NCBI GenBank assembly: GCA_004296455.1
Contig: AP018280.1
Location: forward strand, 3,658,001-3,722,000
Direction: 5' to 3'
Length of the DNA: 64,000 nucleotides
Source: Calothrix sp. NIES-4101
GTDB lineage: Bacteria > Cyanobacteriota > Cyanobacteriia > Cyanobacteriales > Nostocaceae
Part shown: piece after piece, positions 36,891-47,022 of the stretch
Layout: every line of letters begins with the position of its first letter
Position numbering within the stretch: the stretch's first letter is position 1
Notes under the pieces: model-generated
Databases searched by the model: none
What the model was told of the DNA's origin: nothing
Seen by the model: only the letters and a program-made list of their open reading frames with translations
Program-made: the position numbers and the translations under genes

Positions 36891-38723
36891 TTATCTTGCC
36901 TGACTGGGCTGACTGGGTGGAATTTGTTCGATAGTAATCAATGCTTCCATTACAGATTTAGCAATTGGTGCAGCTACAGTTCCACCATAGGCATTTGCGC
37001 CTTTGGGTTCATCAACGATCGCTAAAACAACATAACGGGGAGATTCGGCTGGTAAGATGCTAATAAAGTTTGTAATTCTGGCATTACTTTGATAACCCCC
37101 AGAACTACTAGCTTTTTGGGCAGTTCCAGTTTTTCCGGCAATCCGATATCCAGGAATCCTGGCTTCTTTACCCGTACCTTTGGCTGAAACTACAGTTTCC
37201 ATCATTTCCACTACTCTCTGGGTGGTGATGGGTGAGAAAATCTGCCGAGGCTCTGTACGTGTTGGGGTATAGTGCATCTGTTCTTTGCTATCTAACAACC
37301 CTTTGACAGCGTGGGGTGTAACTAATTTACCGCCATTTGCTAAAGCTCCAGTCATTTGCACTAATTGTAAGGGTGTTAAGGAAAAACCTTGACCGAAAGA
37401 CGTGGTAGCTGGTTCGATGGGCGTGGCGACAAATTCTTCTTGGTTTTTGAGTTGGCTAGCGACTGAAAAAGGTAAATCTGTTTCTAATTTTTGTCCTAAG
37501 CCTAACTTTTCTAACCAACCATAGTAAATGCTGGGGCGTAGGCGCTGAATGATTTGCACCATGCCGATATTACTGGAGTGTTGTAAAATTTGGGCGATAG
37601 TAATATTTCCGTAGCGTTTGTTTTCGGCATTTTTAATCGTGCGATCGCCTACCTGAATAATACCAGAATCATTGAATGTATCGTCTGGTTTGATAATACC
37701 TGCTTCCAGAGCGATCGCCACATTCAATGGTTTAAAAGTCGAACCTGGTTCATATAAATCTGCAACAGTCCAATTTTTAAACAGCGAAATGTCCGATTTA
37801 GAATACTCATTGGGGTTATAAGTTGGTTGCGTCACCATTGCTAGCAATGAACCATCATAAGCATCCATGACAATGACAGCACCACGTTTAGCGCTGTAAC
37901 GTTTCATCTGATTTTTGAGAGCAAACCGCGCAGCACGTTGTAAGCGACTATCAATAGTTAGCTGCAAGCGCATGTCATCAAAATTTGGAAAACCTTCGGG
38001 TACATAATCTGGCATCAAAGCACCATTGCCAGCACGACTCAAACGCACTGTTTGTACTGAACGTTCCAAAAGCTTTTCTTGGCTGTATTCTAGCCCCGCT
38101 TGTCCGCGACGATCCAAGTTAACGTAACCTACCACCTCAGAAACTAAATCCTGCTGTGGGTAGAAACGTGCATATTTTTGGCGCAACTCCAAACCATTGA
38201 GAGATAATGCAGATACGCGATCGGCTAATTGTTCAGGTAATGTTGAATTTAAAGTAATACCACTATTCTTTGCTGCAAATTTAGTTTCTAATTCACTTAC
38301 TTCTTTATCTAAAATTGGCGCTAAGAGCTCCGCTACCTTATGACGCGGTTCACTAAATTGCTTAGGATGGGCATACAAAGTATACACCTGTTGATCAATC
38401 GCTAATACATCCTTATTCCGATCCACAATCTGTCTACGAGGCATATAGGGACGCAAATTTACCATTTGTTGGTTTCGTGCCCTTTCCGTCAACTTAGGGC
38501 CACGCACAATTTGCAGATTGTATAAATTAAAACCCAAAACAGCGCCCGCCGCCATTAGTACTCCCCAAACAGCGAACAAACGAATTTTAGTATTAGATAT
38601 TTGTTCTGTCGCTGGTGGCATCAAAGTATCCGGCGATTTCCGTGCTGTCCGATTTCGCAGACTGGTTTTAAATTCTGACTTCCGAAAATTTCGGAATTTG
38701 ATTTTGCTGGGAAACTTCTGCAT
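36891..38723 (-). CDS. ftsI: Penicillin-binding protein 2/FtsI, septal transpeptidase
   Basis: FtsI cross-links septal peptidoglycan. The 610 residues comprise a basic cytoplasmic start, one membrane helix (about 47-66; L-F-A-V-W-G-V-L-M-A-A-G), the class B dimerisation domain, then the transpeptidase motifs S-T-F-K (nucleophile Ser), S-S-N and K-T-G-T-A. All three are intact. The start M-Q-K-F-P-S has no better upstream alternative. It follows the FtsL-like gene on the same strand by about 100 bases, the usual division-gene pairing. Confidence 0.94.
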   Translation of the reverse strand: MQKFPSKIKFRNFRKSEFKTSLRNRTARKSPDTLMPPATEQISNTKIRLFAVWGVLMAAGAVLGFNLYNLQIVRGPKLTERARNQQMVNLRPYMPRRQIVDRNKDVLAIDQQVYTLYAHPKQFSEPRHKVAELLAPILDKEVSELETKFAAKNSGITLNSTLPEQLADRVSALSLNGLELRQKYARFYPQQDLVSEVVGYVNLDRRGQAGLEYSQEKLLERSVQTVRLSRAGNGALMPDYVPEGFPNFDDMRLQLTIDSRLQRAARFALKNQMKRYSAKRGAVIVMDAYDGSLLAMVTQPTYNPNEYSKSDISLFKNWTVADLYEPGSTFKPLNVAIALEAGIIKPDDTFNDSGIIQVGDRTIKNAENKRYGNITIAQILQHSSNIGMVQIIQRLRPSIYYGWLEKLGLGQKLETDLPFSVASQLKNQEEFVATPIEPATTSFGQGFSLTPLQLVQMTGALANGGKLVTPHAVKGLLDSKEQMHYTPTRTEPRQIFSPITTQRVVEMMETVVSAKGTGKEARIPGYRIAGKTGTAQKASSSGGYQSNARITNFISILPAESPRYVVLAIVDEPKGANAYGGTVAAPIAKSVMEALITIEQIPPSQPSQAR

Positions 38724-38824
38724 GGGGAATACTAAATTATTGGGTGTTGTTAAGTATGTACTTTGTTGTAGATGCCTTGAGTGCTGAGTTTTGAATTCAG
38801 ATTTTTCTTTTCCATGTTCTGTTC

Positions 38825-39499
38825 CTAATACCCAGGAATAGACTTTTGCTCTTGTGGAGTCACATCATTAGGTTCGTTAGGAGAAACAGAATTGATAGAG
38901 TTGGTAGTTCCAGGCGCAACCTGTAAAAAAATTGTTCCGGCAGGGCTGGGAGAAACTAGTCCCGCATTCGGTTGTTCTGCATCAGCCGCCATTTTACTTT
39001 TCAGTACACCATTTGTAATGGTTAATTGCCGCTCATGACGTTGCAAATTTTGCAACCTCCGATAAGATTTACCCCAAAGTTGTTGCGAGTATACTGTCCA
39101 GCCATACGCAATTAGCGTTGCCATGACCAGTACAAATGATACCACTGCTGTTTGACGTTGCAACTGATGTAAACGCAGCAACCACATGGGCATTGCTTCT
39201 AATGCTGACATGACAGGAATTGTACTGCTGTTTTTCCCTTGAGTCTCAGATTTTTTTGGCTGAGTGCGATACTGTACTTGATTTAACTTCTGTTTGGGAA
39301 TACTTGTTGAAGTTATGGGACTCCTGATATTTTCCGAAATTGGCAAAGATGAAGAGAGTTTCTGTTTTCCCGAACTAGCAATGGGAACAGAAGTACGAGA
39401 ATTTGCACGAAGCCGCGAACGTCTACTTCCGAACCAACCAGCTTTTGTAGAATTAGCCTTTGCAGAATTATTAATATCTGATTTACGAGCAACAGCCAT
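38825..39499 (-). CDS. FtsL-like cell-division membrane protein
   Basis: The protein has 224 residues. A long Ser/Lys/Arg-rich cytoplasmic part (1-110) is followed by one membrane helix (about 118-138; V-V-S-F-V-L-V-M-A-T-L-I-A-Y-G) and a short coiled-coil-prone periplasmic segment (R-R-L-Q-N-L-Q-R-H-E-R-Q-L) before a Pro/Asn/Ser tail. Size, topology and position directly before ftsI match the divergent cyanobacterial FtsL group, though no sequence motif proves it. Confidence 0.65.
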   Translation of the reverse strand: MAVARKSDINNSAKANSTKAGWFGSRRSRLRANSRTSVPIASSGKQKLSSSLPISENIRSPITSTSIPKQKLNQVQYRTQPKKSETQGKNSSTIPVMSALEAMPMWLLRLHQLQRQTAVVSFVLVMATLIAYGWTVYSQQLWGKSYRRLQNLQRHERQLTITNGVLKSKMAADAEQPNAGLVSPSPAGTIFLQVAPGTTNSINSVSPNEPNDVTPQEQKSIPGY

Positions 39500-39792
39500 A
39501 GGTTTTAGTTGAGAGTAATTGATTGAGAGTCAACTTGGTTGAGATTGAAAATACTGTATTGTAGTTTAAGTATTAACCTTTGCGCGGGGTAAAATTTCCC
39601 TTAGTGTAAGCACTAGTCTTTGCCAATGGCAAAATTTACTCAAAATTAAGCAGGAACTCCATAGTTATGTTTAAGGGCATGTTTAGAGGCTTCTGCTGAT
39701 TAAGCTAAAAAAAATTTAAAAAAAACAACAAATGCGGTATCTTAATGTTCAGGCTCAAAATTATTAGTGCCGCATTTGGTGAAAGAGGAGTT

Positions 39793-40002
39793 ATGAAAAT
39801 TAAAATCTTTGGTATTGCTCTTGTATTAGGTCTAGCAACAGTTCTTGGAGCTTGTGAAGGTGGTGACACACCCCCCGCAGGTACCACAGCATCCCCAACA
39901 GGTGAACCAACAGACGCTGGTGCTACAACTGCTCCAGCTACAACTGCTCCAGCTACAACTGCTCCAGCTACAACTAGTCCAACTGCGAAGCCCAAGCCTT
40001 AA
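39793..40002 (+). CDS. Small Thr/Pro/Ala-rich lipoprotein
   Basis: The 69-residue protein starts at ATG 39793, where AAGAGGAG ends two bases upstream; a longer frame from 39745 lacks such a site. A short basic start, hydrophobic core and lipobox V-L-G-A-C mark a lipoprotein (Cys at about 20). The mature part is low complexity, with the repeat T-T-A-P-A-T-T-A-P-A and a K-P-K-P end, suggesting an extended surface or periplasmic tether. Function unknown. Confidence 0.75.
   Translation: MKIKIFGIALVLGLATVLGACEGGDTPPAGTTASPTGEPTDAGATTAPATTAPATTAPATTSPTAKPKP
39922..39975 (+). repeat. In-frame 15-bp tandem repeat
   Basis: GCTCCAGCTACAACT is repeated three times (39931-39975) with a further 9-base partial unit before it. 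It encodes A-P-A-T-T units in the lipoprotein and is a candidate for length variation between strains. Confidence 0.85.
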
Positions 40003-40226
40003 ATCTTAAATTTGGGAACGTTTGGGATTATAAATTTGGATTTTTCTCACTTCCAACTGAGTTAATCTTTTAACCTTTAGCTAGAGATTAGTCCAGCGAT
40101 CGCTAAGTATTAGTTGTAGTATCAGTACTTAGAATTTTGGCAGCGTTAATAAATTTACGTATAGTCTCGCTGGAACTAGGCTTTAGCCATTTTCTCTAGC
40201 CTATTCTTATAGAATATAAAAATATT
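40003..40226. other. Intergenic stretch ending in a terminator; possible small RNA
   Basis: No open frame is credible here. CTAGGCTTTAGCC and CTCTAGCC-type short stems between 40174 and 40202 plus the strong terminator downstream would fit either a long 3' UTR of the lipoprotein mRNA or an independent RNA of about 120 bases. Confidence 0.35.
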
Positions 40227-40270
40227 GACCTTGGCAACGCTAGCTGTCTTGCCAGGTCTTTATTTTATTT
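40227..40270 (+). terminator. Rho-independent terminator
   Basis: GACCTTGGCA at 40227-40236 pairs with TGCCAGGTC at 40250-40258 with one bulge, followed by TTTATTTTATTTA. It lies 225 bases beyond the lipoprotein stop, which is far for that gene's own terminator. Confidence 0.65.
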
Positions 40271-40399
40271 ACTTAATTAACTTAAATGATGAATAATTGA
40301 TATTGAAAGTTAATTGATTGATTATTAAATGTAATCGGATGCGTGAGCCGATTTTGGATTGATTCCAGGAATTAAATTGGGAATTATTTGGTCAGGCGG

Positions 40400-40723
40400 A
40401 TGAAAATAAAAAAACAACTTGTGTTAGTGGCGATCGCAATCATCACCAGTATTTCCATCGGGATCGCTGATAGTTTGTCACAACCAGCATTATCTTTACC
40501 ACCAGCCGACGATATACCCGAAGAAATCTTACGGACAGAGATCATTACCGCCGCGCGATCGCCTATTGATGGGAAAAAACTCACAGCCGCAGAATATATC
40601 GAACTACAAGCCCAACTACGCGTAGTTCCCCCACCCAAACTTGATCCCGAAATCCGCGACAGAATTTTTCTGCTTCAGATACGTAAAGCTTTACTGCAAT
40701 TTTTCCCCTTTTTAAATTTTTAG
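40400..40723 (+). CDS. Small exported protein of unknown function
   Basis: The protein is 107 residues from ATG 40400. A basic start and hydrophobic core (about 6-24) followed by S-Q-P-A-L-S suggest a signal peptide. The mature part has a conserved-looking block D-D-I-P-E-E-I-L-R-T-E-I-I and G-K-K-L-T-A-A-E-Y-I-E-L-Q-A-Q, which I have seen in other cyanobacterial hypothetical proteins, and ends hydrophobic (F-F-P-F-L-N-F). It precedes glgB by about 220 bases on the same strand. Confidence 0.7.
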   Translation: MKIKKQLVLVAIAIITSISIGIADSLSQPALSLPPADDIPEEILRTEIITAARSPIDGKKLTAAEYIELQAQLRVVPPPKLDPEIRDRIFLLQIRKALLQFFPFLNF

Positions 40724-40940
40724 GTTCAAATCAGCAATGCTGCATTCTCAATCTTGAATCCGGCTGTAATTGCAATTGATTATCGTTTTATACGTTATTT
40801 CCCGATGCTCTATGACCGATTCAGCATTAACCCTTAACTAAATAGGCGACAAAATTGCAAATAAATGTAAAGAATATATATAGACAAAGATAAAAAAAGA
40901 AAATTTACTTAGCCCTTTACTGCTGCACGTAGGTAGTTTC

Positions 40941-43238
40941 ATGTCTATGACCACTCTCGCTTCCGAACAGGTTAACCGCATTATCTGGAACCAACATCAA
41001 GACCCTTTTGAGGTTCTCGGTTCCCATCTAATTGAGCAAAATGGTAAAAAGGTCTGGGCTGTGAGAGCCTATCTACCAAATGCAAGTGAGGTATGGGTAG
41101 TCCTGCCGGAAGAACGTAAAGAATACCCAATGGAAAGCGTGCATCATCCCCATTTTTTTGAATGTACGATTGAGATTAAAGAATTAAACAACTACCAGTT
41201 AAGAATAAAAGAAGGCGAACACGAACGGGTAACTTATGACCCCTATGCTTTCCGTTCTGCCAGAATTACAGAATTTGATTTGCATTTATTCTCAGAAGGT
41301 AACCACCACCGTATTTACGAAAAACTAGGGGCACATCCGACGGAAGTTGATGGCGTAAAGGGCGTTTATTTTGCTGTTTGGGCACCCAATGCTCGTAATG
41401 TCTCCTTACTGGGTGATTTTAATAATTGGGACGGACGTAAGCACCAAATGCGTAAAGGTCATACGGGCGTTTGGGAATTATTTATCCCCGAAATTCAAGC
41501 GGGGGAACACTACAAATACGAAATTAAAAATATTGAGGGGCATATTTACGAAAAATCTGACCCCTACGGCTTCCAGCAAGAACCCCGTCCCAAAACTGCT
41601 TCCATTGTCACTGACCTCAGCACCTATAAATGGAATGATAGTGACTGGATGGAGAAACGTCGCCACACCGAACCCTTGAACCAGCCGGTTTCCGTCTACG
41701 AGGTGCATTTAGGCTCGTGGCTACATGCTGCTAGTGCCGAACCAGCTATACAGCCTGATGGTACATACTCAGCTGTAGTTCCCGTATCTGAACTGAATCC
41801 AGGTTCGCGCTTTTTAACATACCGCGAATTGAGCGATCGCCTGATTCCCTATGTGAAGGAATTGGGATATACCCATATTGAACTCTTACCCATTGCGGAA
41901 CACCCATTTGATGGTTCCTGGGGATATCAAGTCACTGGATACTATGCACCCACATCACGTTTTGGGACACCGGAAGACTTCATGTATTTTATTGACCAAT
42001 GCCATCAAAATGGGATTGGTGTCCTTGTGGATTGGGTTCCTGGACATTTTCCCAAAGATGGACATGGTTTAGCATTTTTCGACGGAACGCATCTCTACGA
42101 ACATGCAGACCCCCGCAAAGGCGAACATAAGGAATGGGGGACATTGGTATTTAACTATTCCCGCAACGAAGTCCGCAATTTCTTGGTGGCAAATGCGCTA
42201 TTCTGGTTCGACAAATACCATATTGATGGAATTCGGGTTGATGCAGTTGCGTCTATGTTGTACCTCGATTATTGCCGCAAAGAGGGTGAATGGGTTACTA
42301 ATCAGTATGGTGGCAGGGAAAATATCGAAGCGGCTGATTTCCTACGTCAAACGAATCATTTAATTTTTAGCTACTTCCCTGGTGCCATTTCCGTAGCCGA
42401 AGAATCAACTTCCTGGCCTATGGTATCCTGGCCAACATATGTTGGTGGACTGGGCTTTAATTTGAAGTGGAATATGGGTTGGATGCATGACATGCTCGAT
42501 TACTTCAGCATGGACCCTTGGTTCCGTCAATTCCATCAAAACAACATTACTTTTAGCATGTGGTATCACCACAGTGAGAATTTCATGCTGGCACTTTCCC
42601 ACGATGAAGTTGTGCATGGGAAGAGTAATATTATTGGCAAGATGCCCGGTGACAGGTGGCAAAAATTCGCGAATGTGCGGACTTTATTTACTTACATGTT
42701 TGCCCATCCAGGTAAGAAAACCATGTTTATGAGCATGGAATTTGGACAATGGAGTGAGTGGAATGTCTGGAGCGATTTAGAATGGCATTTGTTGCAATAC
42801 GAGCCCCATCAGCAGTTAAAGCAATTTTTCGCCGATTTGAATAATTTGTATAAGAGCGAGCCTTGTCTTTACAGCCAAGATTTTGCGGAAGAAGGCTTTG
42901 AGTGGATTGATTGTAGCGATAACCGTCATAGTGTGGCTTCGTTTATCCGTCGCGCCAAGGATACGAATGATTTTGTAATTGCAGTATGTAATTTTACGCC
43001 ACAACCCCATTCACACTACCGTATTGGTGTACCCGAACCTGGTTTTTATACTGAGTTATTTAATAGTGATGCCCGTAAGTATGGCGGTAGTAATATGGGT
43101 AATTTGGGTGGTAAGTGGACTGATAATTGGTCGATGCATAGTCGCCAGTATTCGCTTGATTTGTGTTTACCACCATTGAGTGTGTTGATTTTGAAGTTGG
43201 ATAAACAGAAGACAGCACAGGTAATGGAACAGCAATAG
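40941..43238 (+). CDS. glgB: 1,4-alpha-glucan branching enzyme GlgB
   Basis: GlgB forms alpha-1,6 branches in glycogen. The 765 residues contain an N-terminal CBM48 pair ([18 protein letters not shown]), then the GH13 barrel with [13 protein letters not shown] (nucleophile Asp), A-E-E-S-T-S-W-P (acid/base Glu) and A-L-S-H-D-E-V-V-H (transition-state Asp), and a C-terminal beta domain. Length is standard. It is closed by a strong terminator. Confidence 0.97.
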   Translation: MSMTTLASEQVNRIIWNQHQDPFEVLGSHLIEQNGKKVWAVRAYLPNASEVWVVLPEERKEYPMESVHHPHFFECTIEIKELNNYQLRIKEGEHERVTYDPYAFRSARITEFDLHLFSEGNHHRIYEKLGAHPTEVDGVKGVYFAVWAPNARNVSLLGDFNNWDGRKHQMRKGHTGVWELFIPEIQAGEHYKYEIKNIEGHIYEKSDPYGFQQEPRPKTASIVTDLSTYKWNDSDWMEKRRHTEPLNQPVSVYEVHLGSWLHAASAEPAIQPDGTYSAVVPVSELNPGSRFLTYRELSDRLIPYVKELGYTHIELLPIAEHPFDGSWGYQVTGYYAPTSRFGTPEDFMYFIDQCHQNGIGVLVDWVPGHFPKDGHGLAFFDGTHLYEHADPRKGEHKEWGTLVFNYSRNEVRNFLVANALFWFDKYHIDGIRVDAVASMLYLDYCRKEGEWVTNQYGGRENIEAADFLRQTNHLIFSYFPGAISVAEESTSWPMVSWPTYVGGLGFNLKWNMGWMHDMLDYFSMDPWFRQFHQNNITFSMWYHHSENFMLALSHDEVVHGKSNIIGKMPGDRWQKFANVRTLFTYMFAHPGKKTMFMSMEFGQWSEWNVWSDLEWHLLQYEPHQQLKQFFADLNNLYKSEPCLYSQDFAEEGFEWIDCSDNRHSVASFIRRAKDTNDFVIAVCNFTPQPHSHYRIGVPEPGFYTELFNSDARKYGGSNMGNLGGKWTDNWSMHSRQYSLDLCLPPLSVLILKLDKQKTAQVMEQQ

Positions 43239-43289
43239 TCGGATTCTCTGATTTGCTGTAAATTTTCGTAAATAGAAATTGTTGTGGAG

Positions 43290-43325
43290 GTGGGCAATAA
43301 AATTACGTAATGCCCACTTTTTTTT
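43290..43325 (+). terminator. Rho-independent terminator of glgB
   Basis: GTGGGCA at 43290-43296 pairs perfectly with TGCCCAC at 43311-43317 and is followed by eight T. It lies 52 bases after the glgB stop. Confidence 0.85.
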
Positions 43326-43342
43326 GATTATTTCTGGAACAA

Positions 43343-43837
43343 TTAAATAATCTCAAACTCGATCTGGTGACTTTTTAAAAAACTATGGGTGAAGTGGTCA
43401 ACAACATTTGTGTCACTTAATTCCAAATTATAAAAATCCACCACATCATGATTAAAGTATGGCCCTGCGTGCCAAGTTCCCAGATTTAACTTAATAAAGC
43501 AATTACCAGGAATTTGAAATGCTTTCATTTGTGATAAGTCGGGTTCATTCACGTCATTATTGGGTGGACAAACGGCGATTAACCAATCTTTTCCAGCTAA
43601 AGAACCCAAACATTGTGTACATTTAACGTGGCGGGTAATCGTATGAAATCTTGTTCCTCGTTTGTGCAACTGCATGATATAAAAACGTGGTATGCCCTGA
43701 TCTAAAATTAATTGAGCATCTGTGCTATCAAATGTTGCACCATCTCGACTGGCAAAGATTACTTGTCCGTAGGGAGCAAAGCTTTCTGGTGCGATCGCTT
43801 CTGCTGGAATTGTTTGTATTGTTGTTGAAGTTGTCAT
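43343..43837 (-). CDS. Ureidoglycolate lyase-like protein
   Basis: The protein has 164 residues. I-A-P-E-S-F-A-P-Y-G-Q-V-I near the start, R-H-V-K-C-T-Q-C-L-G-S-L, and P-G-N-C-F-I-K-L-N-L-G-T-W-H-A-G-P-Y match the AllA/ureidoglycolate lyase cupin family, which splits ureidoglycolate to glyoxylate and urea in purine catabolism. No other allantoin genes are nearby, so the substrate in this host is uncertain. Confidence 0.82.
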   Translation of the reverse strand: MTTSTTIQTIPAEAIAPESFAPYGQVIFASRDGATFDSTDAQLILDQGIPRFYIMQLHKRGTRFHTITRHVKCTQCLGSLAGKDWLIAVCPPNNDVNEPDLSQMKAFQIPGNCFIKLNLGTWHAGPYFNHDVVDFYNLELSDTNVVDHFTHSFLKSHQIEFEII

Positions 43838-44058
43838 AATTGGTAATTAAAATTTAGAATTTTTTAGCCGCAGGAATGATATTTTTTCAAATTACTTAAA
43901 ATCTGATATATTCCGATGAAAGTGCTTAAATTTATTTATCAAGTTCTATCAAAAACATAATTATATTATCTTAATATTCACTTTATACATAACCTCTCAG
44001 ACTTTGGGAATATATTTTAATCAACCATAATGGATAGTTCTAAAGACATACCCTTTAG

Positions 44059-44565
44059 CTAATAAATTACACCCCGGTAAATACGTTTTTTCAACTTCTC
44101 TGATTCGCTCTCCAATGGAGTATCAAGTGAGGGGTTCTCATTGGAAATCACCTTATACATATTTCCTCGATAAGTCATTATCTTCTCTGTGGGGGTTAAC
44201 TGGGAATCTGTTTGAGAAACAGTGTTGATTTCAACAGTTATTTCATCTCCAAATACCTCAGAATCCCCTTTATTTGTTGTTTGAGGAGGAACTAATGTCG
44301 GGGAAGATGGGACTGTTTGCGGCTCATTTTTAGAGGCTTTGCAGGGTTGCGATCGCCAGAGGGTGAGTATAGATCCATCTTGTACTAATAAACACTGGAT
44401 ATTTTGTCGTTGATAGTCATGATACATTTGTTCCGCAGCAGCTTGAACTCGTAGGGAAAATGAGGTATCCCGCGAATACAAGACATCATCCAAAATCAGA
44501 TGATTAAGATCAGATTTTATTGCCCCCATCCTAGCTAGGTCTTCTGCTAGAACAAGCTCCGTCAT
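44059..44565 (-). CDS. Hypothetical protein, 168 residues
   Basis: No family is recognised. The N-terminal 75 residues look folded and helical (R-V-Q-A-A-A-E-Q-M-Y-H-D-Y-Q-R, L-L-V-Q-D-G-S-I-L-T-L-W). A Ser/Pro/Thr-rich linker follows and a short basic tail (K-L-K-K-R-I-Y-R-G-V) ends the protein. It has no signal or membrane segment. It is monocistronic and divergent from the secreted repeat protein. Confidence 0.65.
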   Translation of the reverse strand: MTELVLAEDLARMGAIKSDLNHLILDDVLYSRDTSFSLRVQAAAEQMYHDYQRQNIQCLLVQDGSILTLWRSQPCKASKNEPQTVPSSPTLVPPQTTNKGDSEVFGDEITVEINTVSQTDSQLTPTEKIMTYRGNMYKVISNENPSLDTPLESESEKLKKRIYRGVIY

Positions 44566-44825
44566 CTTAGAAATCCTGATGCTAAGTTATATGGTTAGCA
44601 TATCAGTTTTTATTCTCTCAGTAATATTAAAAAATGTATTCAGCACAATAATGCGTAATTCCTGATTGCTGGAATGAATCTATCTATAATTGGGGAGCTA
44701 GAAGATTAGAGATAAACTAGAAAACTTTTATTAGACTGTTTGAAGATTATTTTTTCAAATGGGTAAATCGAATATGTTTAATTTAAAATACTTGCTTGAA
44801 ATCAGCAAAAGGACTAATTGATTCA

Positions 44826-46673
44826 ATGAAATTAACTCAAAAATATTTACCAAGTCTTGCTTTTAGCTTATTTTTATTATTGTGTCACAATCATATTGCT
44901 GCTGGAACTAATATTCCAAAATACGATAATCTTGGAGATAAATATACAGAAAAACAAAGCGATTTAATAGATAGTAAGATAGTAAATTATTTTCCGGCAG
45001 AACCTGAGTTATTATCAGAATCAGGTGTGATTTTAGTAAAATCAAATAATCAAAGTAACAGTGAAAAATTAAAATTATTTGAAAAGGCGATCGCAATAGC
45101 CAAGGGAATACCTGCTCCTAGTCAAAAAATTGACACTTTATCTGATATCGCTGTCAAATTAGCACAAACTGGAGAGAAACAACGTTCTCTACAAATATTT
45201 GACCAAGTAATTCAGTTACTTCAGAAAACTAACAAAGATTTTAGTGAATATGAAAAAGAAGAAGCATTACGTGACACTAGTATTAAATTAGCCAAAGCTG
45301 GATTTATTGATAAAGCATTAAGTTTTAGTAAACAAATTCCTTCTAATTTAATCAAAGCTCAAGTTTTTAATGAAATATCCTTGATTCTCACAGAAAGTGG
45401 AAAATACTCGCAAGCTCAAGAAATTTTAGGGCAAGCATTACAATATACTCGCTTAATTACAGGTAATTATTACTATGAAGCCAACGGCAGTTGTGCTAAT
45501 TATAAACACGAAGTATTATCAAAAATTGCTGCTAATTTAAGTTTACAAGCTCAACTAAATAAAGCATTGTCGATTGCTCAAACTATCTATGGTTGTAGTT
45601 CTGCAAGTGGTGACTCTACACAAGATTATCAAGCTTGGGCTTTCTTGGGTATTTTAAATAATTTACGTCAGCAAGAACCAATAAAGCAAACTTGGTATGC
45701 ATCTCAAAAAATTCGTTCTCCTCAAGAAAAAGTACTAGTATGGTCTAAAATAGCAGTAAAAATGGCAGATATGGGAGACACAGCTTTTGCTTTATCTGTA
45801 GCTAAGAAACTTGCTGCTGAAGTCCCATTACCAACAACAATTGGCTCAGGTTATGATATTAGTACTTTTTTTGTGAGAGAAAATGGCTTGGCAGAAATTG
45901 GCATTAAATTAGCACAAAAGCAAGAATTTAACGGTGCGATGCAAATTGTCCAAATTCTGACAGTAAATAAACAATCACTGCCTGAGTTTTTACGAGATTA
46001 TTTTTCTTATCCCAAATATAAAGTTAGCGTTTTATCGGCAATAGCCAGACAAATGGTAGCAACAAAAAAGCTATCTCAAGCATTACAATTAATTCAAAAT
46101 ATTCCCGATCAAACTACTAGAATCTTTGTGCAAATTGCGATTGCTGATGAACTACAAAAAAATGGGCAGCAAGCCCGAGCAAAGCAACTTTTTCAAAGTT
46201 TATCTCTGCCAAAAACACCTGTAAAAGCTAGTAGTAGCGAGGATTCTCAAATTTTTCATGATATTGTTATCGCTTTAACTGAAGCAAAACAAACAGAAAC
46301 AGCAATGCAATTAGCTAATTCTCTTGAAAATGCTCTTGATAAAGAGTCAATTTTAACTGATATCGCCATCCAACTAGCAGATTTTGGTGAAATTCAAGCG
46401 GCATTAAACTTGGTAAACAATCTCCAGGGTGAAGGCTCTAAAAAATCTGTAAATGACAAAGTTACTGCTAAGTTAATTGAACAAGGTAAACTAGAAAAAG
46501 CATTAGAAATATTAACAAAACAATCAGAACCTGACATCTCACTCATTAGCCAAATAGCTGAAAAATTTGCCTCAACTGGTAAAAAAGAGCAAGCGATCGC
46601 AACGGCTGAAAAGATTGCTGATAAACAATCTCAAGCAAAAACTCTAGCTGCGATCGCCTTGCTGCTACGTTGA
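44826..46673 (+). CDS. Secreted TPR-like helical-repeat protein
   Basis: The protein is about 615 residues from ATG 44826, which begins a clear signal peptide (K-L-T-Q-K-Y-L-P-S-L-A-F-S-L-F-L-L-L). The remainder is a series of about 35-residue two-helix units with the recurring theme D-I-A-x-x-L-A-x-x-G-x-x-x-x-A-L-x-x-x-x-x-I, typical of divergent TPR/HEAT-like solenoids in cyanobacteria. No enzymatic motif is visible. It likely scaffolds periplasmic partners. An upstream TTG at 44796 would bury the signal peptide. Confidence 0.8.
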   Translation: MKLTQKYLPSLAFSLFLLLCHNHIAAGTNIPKYDNLGDKYTEKQSDLIDSKIVNYFPAEPELLSESGVILVKSNNQSNSEKLKLFEKAIAIAKGIPAPSQKIDTLSDIAVKLAQTGEKQRSLQIFDQVIQLLQKTNKDFSEYEKEEALRDTSIKLAKAGFIDKALSFSKQIPSNLIKAQVFNEISLILTESGKYSQAQEILGQALQYTRLITGNYYYEANGSCANYKHEVLSKIAANLSLQAQLNKALSIAQTIYGCSSASGDSTQDYQAWAFLGILNNLRQQEPIKQTWYASQKIRSPQEKVLVWSKIAVKMADMGDTAFALSVAKKLAAEVPLPTTIGSGYDISTFFVRENGLAEIGIKLAQKQEFNGAMQIVQILTVNKQSLPEFLRDYFSYPKYKVSVLSAIARQMVATKKLSQALQLIQNIPDQTTRIFVQIAIADELQKNGQQARAKQLFQSLSLPKTPVKASSSEDSQIFHDIVIALTEAKQTETAMQLANSLENALDKESILTDIAIQLADFGEIQAALNLVNNLQGEGSKKSVNDKVTAKLIEQGKLEKALEILTKQSEPDISLISQIAEKFASTGKKEQAIATAEKIADKQSQAKTLAAIALLLR

Positions 46674-46688
46674 CATTGACAAATTAGT

Positions 46689-46958
46689 TCAAATTGCTTG
46701 AATCCACTCTTTAATTTCGTATTCAGTCCAAATTTGGTTTTGCCAATAAGGGTCATTTTCTACTAGCTGGCGGACGATTTCTTCGCTGTCAGCCTCATAA
46801 ATTGCAAACACTTTTGTGACATCTTTGGTAGGACCAATTGTCATTAAAACACCAGATTCTTTTTGTTGAGCTAATCCATCAAGATGTGCTTGACGATAGG
46901 GGGCACGTTTTTCTAAAACGCCTTCGCAATAGCTTCCCCACATGATGTATTTTGGCAT
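46689..46958 (-). CDS. YciI family protein
   Basis: The 89 residues match the small ferredoxin-like YciI fold: M-P-K-Y-I-M-W-G, R-A-P-Y-R-Q-A-H-L-D-G-L with the conserved His, L-M-T-I-G-P-T, and D-P-Y-W at the C-terminal half. The conserved His-Asp pair of the family is present. Biochemical role is unknown. It is convergent with the secreted repeat protein and follows pheT on the minus strand. Confidence 0.88.
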   Translation of the reverse strand: MPKYIMWGSYCEGVLEKRAPYRQAHLDGLAQQKESGVLMTIGPTKDVTKVFAIYEADSEEIVRQLVENDPYWQNQIWTEYEIKEWIQAI

Positions 46959-47022
46959 GACGTAAAAAAGTTATGAGTAATGAATTTGATTTAGAGAGTT
47001 GGGAGATATCGTCTCTACATTT

